From contig JAFIHQ010000139.1 of NCBI GenBank assembly GCA_017849315.1, positions 1-18,861 on the forward strand: DNA of 18,861 nt, read 5' to 3'. The notes under the pieces were generated by a model, which saw nothing but the letters and a program-made list of their open reading frames with translations, was not told the origin of the DNA and made no database searches. The position numbers were made by a program, and so were the translations under genes. The stretch is from Treponema sp. GTDB taxonomy: Bacteria; Spirochaetota; Spirochaetia; Treponematales; Rectinemataceae. Positions within the stretch are counted from its first letter, which is position 1. Every line of letters begins with the position of its first letter. Shown one piece after another: positions 7,468 through 14,146 of the stretch.

Positions 7468-8985
7468 ATGGGCGATCCTGAGTACGTCCTGGAGATGAAT
7501 CACATTTCTAAGAGCTTCCCAGGAGTAAAGGCGCTTGACGACGTGACGCTTAAAGTAAGACCAGGCACGGTGCATGCGCTTATGGGAGAAAACGGCGCAG
7601 GCAAGTCAACGCTGATGAAATGTCTTTTTGGCATTTATGTTCCCGATGAAGGCGAGGTTCGCCTTGCGGGCAAGCCGGTTCACTTTGACACTACCAGGCA
7701 GGCCCTGGATGCAGGAATTTCTATGATCCCACAGGAGCTCATGCCGGTTCCCTGCAGACCAGTGATGGAGAACCTCTGGCTAGGGCGTTTCCCCGTCAAG
7801 AAATATGGACCTTTCAGTTTTGTAGACAGCAAGAAGATGCTGACTGACACCAAGGGTATCTTCAAATCGCTGAACATGGAAGATATAGACCCAAAGATAT
7901 GGGTCCGCAACCTGTCGGTGTCCAAACGGCAGCTCCTTGAAATTGCCAAAGCTGTTTCGTACAACGCTCGTGTCATCATTATGGATGAGCCTACATCGTC
8001 GCTTACCGAAAACGAAGTCGAACACTTGTTCACTATCATTCGGGATCTTCGATCGAAAGGTGTGTCCATTATCTATATTTCGCATAAAATTGAAGAAATC
8101 CTTAAAATCTCTGACGATGTGTCCATTATGCGCGATGGCAAGCACGTCGGCACCTATGCGGCACATGATCTGACTATGGACATGATCATATCTAAAATGG
8201 TTGGCCGCGACCTTACACATCGCTTCCCACCACGCCACAACGTGCCCGGAGAGACCGTGCTCAAGGTAGAAAATCTTACCTCGGCAGAGCCTAAGTCGTT
8301 CAAGAACGTGTCGTTCGAGCTGCACAAGGGTGAGATTCTGGGGATCGGCGGCCTTATTGGCGCAAAAAGGACCGAGCTCGTGGAGTCCATTTTCGGTTTG
8401 CGTCCGATAGAATCTGGCACCATTTATCTAAACGGAGAACCTACCGTTATCAGCTCGCCGGAGAGCGCAATCGCAAAAAAAATGGCGCTGCTCACCGAGG
8501 AAAGGCGTGTTACAGGCATCGTTCCCATGTTGTCCGTGATGGAAAACACTATCCTCGCCAATCTTGGTCATTATGTCAAAAAATCGGGCATTTTGGACGA
8601 AAAAAAATGTGTCGACGACACCCAAAAGAGCATCGAACAACTCAGGGTCAAGACCCCGTCGGTAAATACGAGAATTAAGGACCTGTCGGGCGGCAACCAA
8701 CAGAAGGTGCTTATTGCCCGTTGGCTTCTTACTGAACCCGAAATTCTTATCCTGGATGAACCGACACGCGGTATCGACGTTGGTGCCAAGTACGAAATCT
8801 ATTCAATCATCGCGGATCTGGCGGCCAACGGGAAAAGTATAATTATGATATCCTCTGAAATGCCCGAGCTCTTAGGGATGTCGGACCGAATCGTGGTTAT
8901 GTGCGAAGGCAGAGTTACCGGCATTGTGGATGGCAAGACTGCAGACCAGGAGACGATCATGCGGCTTGCAACTCAGTTCATGTAA
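7468..8985 (+). CDS. mglA: MglA, galactose/methyl-galactoside ABC transporter ATP-binding protein (two ATPase domains)
   Basis: Cytoplasmic energising subunit of the sugar importer, 505 residues, matching the usual size. It has two fused ABC domains. Domain 1 has Walker A GENGAGKST at 40-48, the atypical signature NLSVSKRQLLEIAKA at about 148-162 and Walker B MDEPTSSLT at 172-180. Domain 2 begins near LHKGEILGI (285-293). Its Walker A is degenerate (GLIGAKRTELVE, about 295-306), as is normal in this family, while its signature LSGGNQQK (406-413) and Walker B LDEPTRGIDVGAK (429-441) are intact. The open frame begins at 7435, but GGGAGG at 7456-7461 is placed for the ATG at 7468. TSSLTENEVEHLF and LTEERR are strongly MglA-like. 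Confidence 0.96.
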   Translation: MGDPEYVLEMNHISKSFPGVKALDDVTLKVRPGTVHALMGENGAGKSTLMKCLFGIYVPDEGEVRLAGKPVHFDTTRQALDAGISMIPQELMPVPCRPVMENLWLGRFPVKKYGPFSFVDSKKMLTDTKGIFKSLNMEDIDPKIWVRNLSVSKRQLLEIAKAVSYNARVIIMDEPTSSLTENEVEHLFTIIRDLRSKGVSIIYISHKIEEILKISDDVSIMRDGKHVGTYAAHDLTMDMIISKMVGRDLTHRFPPRHNVPGETVLKVENLTSAEPKSFKNVSFELHKGEILGIGGLIGAKRTELVESIFGLRPIESGTIYLNGEPTVISSPESAIAKKMALLTEERRVTGIVPMLSVMENTILANLGHYVKKSGILDEKKCVDDTQKSIEQLRVKTPSVNTRIKDLSGGNQQKVLIARWLLTEPEILILDEPTRGIDVGAKYEIYSIIADLAANGKSIIMISSEMPELLGMSDRIVVMCEGRVTGIVDGKTADQETIMRLATQFM

Positions 8986-9036
8986 AATACGGCATTTGCG
9001 TGAAATACGACCTATGCGACGAGGAGAACAAAGAAA

Positions 9037-10092
9037 ATGGCTGAAGAAGTAGTACCACGCGACAGACGCGTACTCGCACAAGAAAGAAACAAGAAACTTA
9101 AGGAATTTGGGCTTAATTATGCTATCTATATAGTTTTTCTTATTCTGATATTGGCCATTACTGTTCAGGAGCCTTCGTTCCTTGCATGGCAAAACATCAG
9201 GAATATCCTCTCGATGTCGGCAACAAGAATTATTATTGCAATGGGTATTGGCGGTATCCTGATAACAGGCGGTACGGATCTGTCCGCAGGGCGTCAGGTG
9301 GGGTTTGCCGCAGTTGTGGCTTCGTCCTTGCTGCAGTATCAGGACTATGCGCGGCGCATGTACCCCAATATGGCTGACTTGCCGCTTTGGCTGCCAATTC
9401 TGATTGCGGTAGTGGTCTGCATGATCATTGGGCTGATCAATGGCATCATTATCGCCTATCTTAAGGTTCCGCCGTTTATAGCGACCTTGGGCACGCAAGT
9501 GGCAACATACGGAGCCTGTTCTATTTACTTTGACCGCCCGCCCTATGGCGCACAGCCCATTGGCGGCCTGCGAAAAGACCTGACGACTCTGGGTTCCGGT
9601 TTTCTTGGTTTCGATGGCACATATTCCATTCCATATATTGTAATTATTGCATTCATAATTGCAGCGATTATTTGGGTTATGCACAATAAGACAAGATTAG
9701 GAAAGAATGTGTACGCCATCGGTGGCAACTCGGAGGCTGCAAGAGTCTCCGGCGTTCCGGTACAGAGGACACTGCTCATTGTGTACTGCCTGGCAGGAGC
9801 GCTCTATGGCTTAGCGGGTACGCTGGAAGCAGCGCGCACGGGTGGTGCCACGAATAACTACGGCAACGGCTACGAGTTGGACGCCATTGCGGCCTGCGTT
9901 GTTGGTGGCGTTTCTACATCCGGTGGCATTGGCACGGTGCCTGGCATGATAATCGGTGTTTTGATTTTCAGTATCATCTCGTATGGTCTGACGTTTATCA
10001 ATATGAACCCGTACTGGCAGCAGATTATAAAGGGCGCTATTATTGTGGCTGCGGTCGCAATCGACATAAGGAAGTACCTTTCCAAGAGGTAA
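9037..10092 (+). CDS. mglC: MglC, galactose/methyl-galactoside ABC transporter permease
   Basis: Inner-membrane permease of the sugar importer, 351 residues, slightly longer than the usual ~336. A charged N-terminal stretch of about 30 residues precedes the first membrane segment (YAIYIVFLILILAITV). Family motifs are GGILITGGTDLSAGRQVG, KVPPFIATLGTQ, the coupling segment TRLGKNVYAIGGNSEAARVSGV, and GNGYELDAIAACVVGGVSTSGGIGTV. GAGGAG lies about 10 bp before the ATG. It starts 51 bp after mglA, in the same operon. The short gap contains two imperfect copies of AAATACG..(C)AT.TGCG, which look incidental. Confidence 0.96.
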   Translation: MAEEVVPRDRRVLAQERNKKLKEFGLNYAIYIVFLILILAITVQEPSFLAWQNIRNILSMSATRIIIAMGIGGILITGGTDLSAGRQVGFAAVVASSLLQYQDYARRMYPNMADLPLWLPILIAVVVCMIIGLINGIIIAYLKVPPFIATLGTQVATYGACSIYFDRPPYGAQPIGGLRKDLTTLGSGFLGFDGTYSIPYIVIIAFIIAAIIWVMHNKTRLGKNVYAIGGNSEAARVSGVPVQRTLLIVYCLAGALYGLAGTLEAARTGGATNNYGNGYELDAIAACVVGGVSTSGGIGTVPGMIIGVLIFSIISYGLTFINMNPYWQQIIKGAIIVAAVAIDIRKYLSKR

Positions 10093-10106
10093 GAACGATC
10101 GGGAAA

Positions 10107-10125
10107 GCCAATGTGTACAATTGGC
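10107..10125 (+). other. Short palindrome after mglC
   Basis: GCCAAT (10107-10112) and ATTGGC (10120-10125) form a 6-bp inverted repeat around GTGTACA. There is no U-tract, so it is at best a weak terminator or an operator-like site. Confidence 0.35.
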
Positions 10126-10188
10126 AACCCGCGCGGTGGCAAATCCATGGCGTGGCCGACCCATGCGGTGGCTGACACGCGCGGCAAA
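10125..10188. repeat. Four imperfect 16-bp tandem repeats between mglC and the FAD dehydrogenase
   Basis: The units are CAACCCGCGCGGTGGC (10125-10140), AAATCCATGGCGTGGC (10141-10156), CGACCCATGCGGTGGC (10157-10172) and the diverged TGACACGCGCGGCAAA (10173-10188). A rough consensus is .GACCCATGCGGTGGC. The period of 16 is not a multiple of 3, so this is not a coding repeat. It occupies half of a 129-bp intergenic gap and may be a binding array or simply slippage. No function is known to me. Confidence 0.55.
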
Positions 10189-10221
10189 GCAAAGTTATTT
10201 CTTATTGACAGCAGGACATAG

Positions 10222-11502
10222 ATGGATAATTACGACATTGTCATTGTGGGCACCGGGCCGGCTGGGCTCGGCGCCGCCTTTGAATTGCGTAAGAGGCTGC
10301 CGGAAAAGCGGCTCCTCATCATTGACAAAAGCGAGGTGTCGTCTGGGGGCTTACGCAACGACTGCAAGATGAATTTCAGCTGGCCCATCGGCTTTCCAGA
10401 GAATTGCTGGACCAGGGAGACGGCACAACACTACTTAACGAGGGTGGAGGAATTCCTCAAACCGACTATTCTGGAGCGACGCAATGTGAGCATGTATGCC
10501 CGCAGGGCGGAGAAGCTGGGTGTGAGTCTGTTGGAGGTGCGTCAGGCGCACTTGGGGACGGACGGGGGGCTGGAGCTGATAAAGAGGCTGATGGCCGACC
10601 TGCGGGCGCAAGGTGCGGAGGTCTCTCTCGGTGAGACGATGACCCAACTCAATGCAGAGAAGAAATTCATAACGACCGACAAGCGGGAGATTGGGTACGG
10701 CGCCCTGATTATCGCCCCGGGCAGAGGTGGCTTTGCCTTTCTGCAGGAGATGATGAATGCCGCGAACATTCCGTACCGCGACAATATCGTCGATATCGGC
10801 GTTCGAGTCGAAACAAAGGAAGAGCGTTATCCTATCGTCCGCGATTATTACGACCCGAAGTTCCTGTTTCCCAAAAAGACGCGCACTTTCTGTACAAACT
10901 CGCGCTCGGCCTATGTGGTACAGGAGCGCTATGGCGATGCTCAAACCGGCTACTGGTACTCGGTGAACGGGCACGCGTGGTCGGCCTCCCGACCGGAAAA
11001 TGGGCTTGTGAACTTTGCTATGCTCAAAACGGTGACGCTTACGGCACCGCTGGCGTCCGGCCAGGCGTACGCAACGATGTTGGGCAAACAAGCTGCACTC
11101 TTGGGCGGTGGCAGGCCGATAATGCAGCGGGTTGGGGATTTCCGCCTTGGCAAGCGCTCGTTTTCCGAGTCTTTTACAGGGGATCTGTACGACTTTGAGC
11201 CTACCCTGCCCTCCTGCACGCCGGGAGACATTGGCTTGTCGGCACCTGCCAAGATCTTGAACGCGCTCTCCAATGGGTTGCGCCTGCTCGATTCGATTGT
11301 GCCGGGGCTGTTGCACCCGAGTACGATTCTGTATTACCCGGAAATCAAACTGTATGCGAACCATCCCGTGTTCCTGGACAATCACTTCCAGGCGGCAAAG
11401 GGGCTCTATCTTGTCGGAGATGGAGCCGGAACGAGCCGGGGAATCACTGCCGCGTGGGCGTCTGGACTGCGCGCTGCCGATGGAATAGTCTCCAATCTAT
11501 AA
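10222..11502 (+). CDS. NAD(P)/FAD-dependent oxidoreductase (uncharacterised FAD-dependent dehydrogenase family)
   Basis: 426-residue cytoplasmic flavoprotein. The N-terminal Rossmann motif VIVGTGPAGLGAAFEL (about 7-22) binds FAD. IIDKSE follows at the end of the second strand, and a C-terminal second FAD signature reads YLVGDGAGTSRGITAAWASG. The middle part resembles the COG2509-type dehydrogenases, whose substrate is unknown. These resemble geranylgeranyl-reductase/GidA-like flavoproteins rather than a defined enzyme. A weak ribosome site, GCAGGA, precedes the ATG. It follows mglC on the same strand but across a 129-bp gap with repeats, so it may or may not be cotranscribed. Nothing links it to galactose metabolism directly. 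Confidence 0.82.
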   Translation: MDNYDIVIVGTGPAGLGAAFELRKRLPEKRLLIIDKSEVSSGGLRNDCKMNFSWPIGFPENCWTRETAQHYLTRVEEFLKPTILERRNVSMYARRAEKLGVSLLEVRQAHLGTDGGLELIKRLMADLRAQGAEVSLGETMTQLNAEKKFITTDKREIGYGALIIAPGRGGFAFLQEMMNAANIPYRDNIVDIGVRVETKEERYPIVRDYYDPKFLFPKKTRTFCTNSRSAYVVQERYGDAQTGYWYSVNGHAWSASRPENGLVNFAMLKTVTLTAPLASGQAYATMLGKQAALLGGGRPIMQRVGDFRLGKRSFSESFTGDLYDFEPTLPSCTPGDIGLSAPAKILNALSNGLRLLDSIVPGLLHPSTILYYPEIKLYANHPVFLDNHFQAAKGLYLVGDGAGTSRGITAAWASGLRAADGIVSNL

Positions 11503-11522
11503 TCTTTTCTATCTATAAAACA

Positions 11523-11553
11523 TTATATTGATAATTCGTTATATTAGATAATT
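11523..11553. repeat. Two AT-rich direct repeats upstream of the cation transporter
   Basis: TTATATTGATAATT (11523-11536) is repeated as TTATATTAGATAATT (11539-11553), a 16-bp offset with one inserted base. The site lies about 65 bp before the transporter start, where a promoter or operator would be expected. GATAAT elements recall metal-regulator boxes, but the arrangement is direct rather than inverted, so I do not assign a regulator. Confidence 0.45.
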
Positions 11554-11618
11554 GTCGAAAGTGATCACCATTACTGCGCCATGGCAGCATGTGCGCTCGT
11601 CTTTACGAGGTACGTATC

Positions 11619-12560
11619 ATGGATGATGAAAGAACCGGCGTTATCAAAAAAGCAAGTTGGATAGCGCTCGGAGGGAATACCGTGCTTGCGGTAGCCAAGG
11701 TTGTGGCCGGGCTCATATCGGGCAGCTTGGCCGTCCTTTCGGACGGTATCGATTCTACGACGGATGTGCTCATTGCACTTATGACGCTGGGCGCGGCGAG
11801 AATCTCTGCCAAGCCTGGAGATAAGGAACACCCTTATGGTCATGCCCGTGCAGAAACGATAGCGACCACGGTCATTGCTTTCGTTCTTTTTACGGCCGGC
11901 GCGCAGGTCTTGATCAATGCAGTTACGGCAATTTTTTCCAGTGCACCGGAAACGATGCCCACCACGCTGGGCCTCTGGGTCACGATCGTTTCCATCATAG
12001 GAAAGTCGCTGCTCACCTGGTCTCAATTTCATTATGGAAAAACCGCGAATTCCTCAATGTTGATAGCCAATGGCAAGAATATGAGAGGAGATATCGTGAC
12101 GTCCGCGGGCGTGCTTGTGGGCTTGATTCTGACGTATTTGACCGGAATACCGGTGTTAGACAAGGTTTTAGCTGCCCTCGTCGCGCTTTGGATTATCAAG
12201 AACGCGGTCTCGATTTTTATGGAATCGAATATGGAACTTATGGATGGTTCCAGCGATACCGGTCCGTATCAGGTGCTTTTTAAGGCGATACACGAGGTGC
12301 CGGAAGCGGGCAACCCTCACAGGGTTCGCATTAGGAAAAGTGGATCCTTGCTCATGGTGGATCTCGACATCGAGGTGGACCCAGGCATGAAGGTGAAGGA
12401 CGCCCACGTCATTGCGCGGCGTGTGGAGAAAGCAATCAAAAAAAGCATGCCCGAGGTTTACGACGTTATTGTGCACATCGAGCCGCAGGGCAATGTGGAA
12501 GACGAAAAATACGGCCTAACCCCCGAGGATGCGGTGCCTCAGAACGCAGACGAGGAGTAG
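11619..12560 (+). CDS. Cation diffusion facilitator (CDF) family metal efflux protein
   Basis: 313-residue inner-membrane transporter that exports a divalent metal by exchange with protons. Six hydrophobic segments are followed by a cytoplasmic ferredoxin-like C-terminal domain (about 210-290) with the conserved histidines H234, H263 and H286 (HIEP). The membrane metal site reads D45xxxD49 in segment 2 (SDGIDSTTD) and N154xxxD158 in segment 5. Both places where zinc exporters usually carry His are altered, which fits manganese- or iron-type CDF proteins better than zinc; that is inference. The frame opens at 11589, but GAGG at 11607-11610 supports the ATG at 11619. The acidic tail of about 25 residues is not part of the fold. 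It converges with the gene at 12582. Confidence 0.92.
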   Translation: MDDERTGVIKKASWIALGGNTVLAVAKVVAGLISGSLAVLSDGIDSTTDVLIALMTLGAARISAKPGDKEHPYGHARAETIATTVIAFVLFTAGAQVLINAVTAIFSSAPETMPTTLGLWVTIVSIIGKSLLTWSQFHYGKTANSSMLIANGKNMRGDIVTSAGVLVGLILTYLTGIPVLDKVLAALVALWIIKNAVSIFMESNMELMDGSSDTGPYQVLFKAIHEVPEAGNPHRVRIRKSGSLLMVDLDIEVDPGMKVKDAHVIARRVEKAIKKSMPEVYDVIVHIEPQGNVEDEKYGLTPEDAVPQNADEE

Positions 12561-12581
12561 CGCCGGCGCGGGATCGGGGCG

Positions 12582-13850
12582 TTAGAACAGGAACGGCGAG
12601 CCTGCGTCGGGGTTCTTGCCGAAGTAGGTGACCTGGTCGATGGTGTGGATCACGGGTCCCTGCAGCAGCGCGAAAAGCGACCTTTCTATGCCGAGGCCGC
12701 CGCCGAAGGTTTGTGGGAAAGCGGCTTCGCCTGTTGCCGTCTTGGACGCGGCCGCGGCGAGGAAGGGCCCGTACCCGTCCAGCTCCCGCATGTTCGTCAC
12801 GTTTCCGGCGGCGTCGAAGCGCGGCGCCTCGCGGATGACTTTGTTGGCGAGGAGGCGGGCGATGATGGCGGGGTAGTACCACTCGCGGAGGCCGCCGGAC
12901 AGCACCTCGAAGGCCTCGCCGCGGCCGCCTTGTGGGTAGGCAGCCTGTGCACACAGGTCGTAGTTGTAAATCTGCCGCGACGGTATGATTTGGCCCTGAC
13001 GTGTCGTGCCATCCCGATTCAAAAATGGATACACAAGATCATAATTCTCCCGCAGGAGGCCCAGAATCCAGAAGAATTGCCCCTCCACCTTCTTTCCAAG
13101 CCGCTTCTCCAAGTCATCGTCCGAACCGCCACACTCGTCCTTATAGAAGCGCGGGAAGGGTTTTTGTGGCACCTTGAGTTCAATACCCAGGTCCTGCACT
13201 GCATCTTCGCACGACTCCAGCACGCTTGAGACCCCCGCGACGATCATGTCTTCGAAAAAATCGAGCGCATTGTCAAGTTCCCCTAGCAAAATTTGCGCCA
13301 CCTCGTCCTGCCGGTCCAGATAATCGTCCCCTGAGATTGCCCTGCCCCGCCGCACCTCAACATCCATCTGAGAAAAATCGATGAGGTATTTCTTCTGTTT
13401 AACCTCATCCTGATGTGGCATTTCAAGTCTAATATTGGGCGAATCGACAAAAATGCCCTTCACCTGCGGGTTCATACAGGCCAGGAATTTTGAGTAGATC
13501 ATCGAATGCGTTGTGCGATACGGCACGTTCTGATACGCAATTACGGGCACGTGTTCGACATCGTGGCACAGCGGGTCCGTAATCGGAGAAATCGAGACAC
13601 GATCTATATTTATAAGTCCTTTTTTTACAAAGAATTCCTGCAAACCGAGGACAAGCGCCGTCCTTATGCGCATAGCCTCGACCAGGGCTTCGGAATTCCA
13701 TTTTTCAAGATACTTTGCATTCAAAACCGAGGCGAACGAATTGCCTTCGGCATTGATGCGATTCTGCCAATCAGCGAATACTTCTCCTATCGAACTACCA
13801 TTCAGTCCACCAACCGACGTGCCAAAACTCGATGACCCCGCATACGACAT
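12582..13850 (-). CDS. AsnRS/AspRS-like class II synthetase core protein, probable asparagine synthetase
   Basis: 422 residues related to the catalytic core of asparaginyl/aspartyl-tRNA synthetases. Visible parts are SPITDPL (88-94), THSMIYSKFL, a motif-2 segment SPNIRLE with R141 and E143, FSQMDVEV, FPRF (232-235), and motif 3 GGGLGIER (383-390) with R390. It has no N-terminal OB-fold anticodon-binding domain; instead there is a Gly/Ser-rich start and a helical stretch of about 60 residues. This matches the archaeal-type AsnRS paralogue that makes asparagine from aspartate, ammonia and ATP. An unusual synthetase or other amidating enzyme is the alternative. AGGAGG is 4 bp before the ATG. The leader upstream (13954-14129) looks like an Asn-codon attenuator, independent support for an asparagine role. 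The last third is strikingly GC-richer than the rest. Confidence 0.85.
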   Translation of the reverse strand: MSYAGSSSFGTSVGGLNGSSIGEVFADWQNRINAEGNSFASVLNAKYLEKWNSEALVEAMRIRTALVLGLQEFFVKKGLINIDRVSISPITDPLCHDVEHVPVIAYQNVPYRTTHSMIYSKFLACMNPQVKGIFVDSPNIRLEMPHQDEVKQKKYLIDFSQMDVEVRRGRAISGDDYLDRQDEVAQILLGELDNALDFFEDMIVAGVSSVLESCEDAVQDLGIELKVPQKPFPRFYKDECGGSDDDLEKRLGKKVEGQFFWILGLLRENYDLVYPFLNRDGTTRQGQIIPSRQIYNYDLCAQAAYPQGGRGEAFEVLSGGLREWYYPAIIARLLANKVIREAPRFDAAGNVTNMRELDGYGPFLAAAASKTATGEAAFPQTFGGGLGIERSLFALLQGPVIHTIDQVTYFGKNPDAGSPFLF

Positions 13851-13919
13851 AAAACCTCCTAGAAAAACCTCATAAGCTCACAAGGGCGTCTTGCTGGCGG
13901 CCTTGCGTCGATAAAGCCG

Positions 13920-13939
13920 CGAGAGTCCGACAACTCTCG
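13920..13939 (-). other. Hairpin in the mRNA leader after the attenuator
   Basis: CGAGAGT and ACTCTCG form a perfect 7-bp stem around TGTCGG, 15 bp downstream of the attenuator U-tract. It has no U-tract of its own. It is overlapped by an alternative GCGGC/GCCGC pairing. It could stabilise the mRNA that escapes attenuation. Confidence 0.5.
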
Positions 13940-13953
13940 GTACAACAACAAAT

Positions 13954-13984
13954 AAAAAAAAGACCGGCTCTTTTGGAGCCGGTC
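13954..13984 (-). terminator. Intrinsic terminator (attenuator) in the leader of the asparagine synthetase-like gene
   Basis: On the minus strand GACCGGCTC (13984-13976) pairs perfectly with GAGCCGGTC (13970-13962) around a CAAAA loop, and eight U follow at once (13961-13954). It lies 23 bp after the stop of the Asn-rich leader ORF and 104 bp before the gene start, so it would end transcription before the gene unless an antiterminator forms. The competing partner is GGAACCGG at 14029-14022, which can pair with CCGGCUCC (13982-13975) over 8 positions with a single A-C mismatch. Confidence 0.9.
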
Positions 13985-14007
13985 CCAAATTCCTGAAAAA
14001 AGTATTC

Positions 14008-14091
14008 CTATGCGCACAGCGCCGGTTCCGCTGTCGCGACCCGGCGATTATTATTGAGGCCAGAATTGCTATTCATGCCACTGTGCTTCAT
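14008..14091 (-). CDS. Asn-rich attenuator leader peptide (27 codons)
   Basis: This small ORF starts with ATG at 14091 and stops with TAG at 14010-14008. Five of 27 codons are AAT (Asn): codons 7, 9, 13, 14 and 15, the last three in a row. The run is followed by CGCCGG (14046-14041), which can pair with CCGGCG (14025-14020) inside the same ORF. This is the layout of ribosome-controlled attenuators such as his, trp or ilv. A ribosome waiting for charged tRNA-Asn would cover the first arm and free the antiterminator arm. No Shine-Dalgarno is visible. The ATG is only 2-3 nt from the predicted transcription start, so it would be translated as a leaderless message. An in-frame ATG at 14112 lies upstream of that start. 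Confidence 0.72.
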   Translation of the reverse strand: MKHSGMNSNSGLNNNRRVATAEPALCA

Positions 14092-14100
14092 GTTGATAGG

Positions 14101-14129
14101 AGAATAGAGCATCACAAAATCAAAGTCAA
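14101..14129 (-). promoter_or_regulatory. Predicted sigma70 promoter of the leader and asparagine synthetase-like gene
   Basis: On the minus strand TTGACT (14129-14124) is followed after 17 bp by TATTCT (14106-14101). The start would be near 14094-14093. It sits in the gap after the radical SAM gene, which ends at 14147. A second -10-like TATACT overlaps the -35 region but lacks a matching -35. Confidence 0.75.
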
Positions 14130-14146
14130 GTATAAATATGCAGAAT

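Noticed and set aside
8986..9020. Two imperfect copies of AAATACG-type 16-mers before mglC
   Set aside because: Only two copies with several mismatches near the ribosome site; chance similarity is likely.
8872..9684. 270-codon minus-strand open frame over mglA/mglC
   Set aside because: Composition rich in Cys, His and Asn, spanning the junction of two certain genes; a shadow.
10435..11385. 316-codon minus-strand frame over the FAD dehydrogenase
   Set aside because: Arg/His/Gln-rich shadow, while the plus strand has clear FAD motifs at both ends.
12466..12954. 162-codon Arg/Pro-rich minus-strand frame
   Set aside because: An alternative frame of the GC-rich 3' part of the asparagine synthetase-like gene; it explains no motif.
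13861..14100. T-box riboswitch in front of the asparagine synthetase-like gene
   Set aside because: A terminator is present, but I find no T-box core (AGGGUGGNACCGCG-like) and no specifier-loop architecture; a translated Asn-rich ORF explains the layout better.
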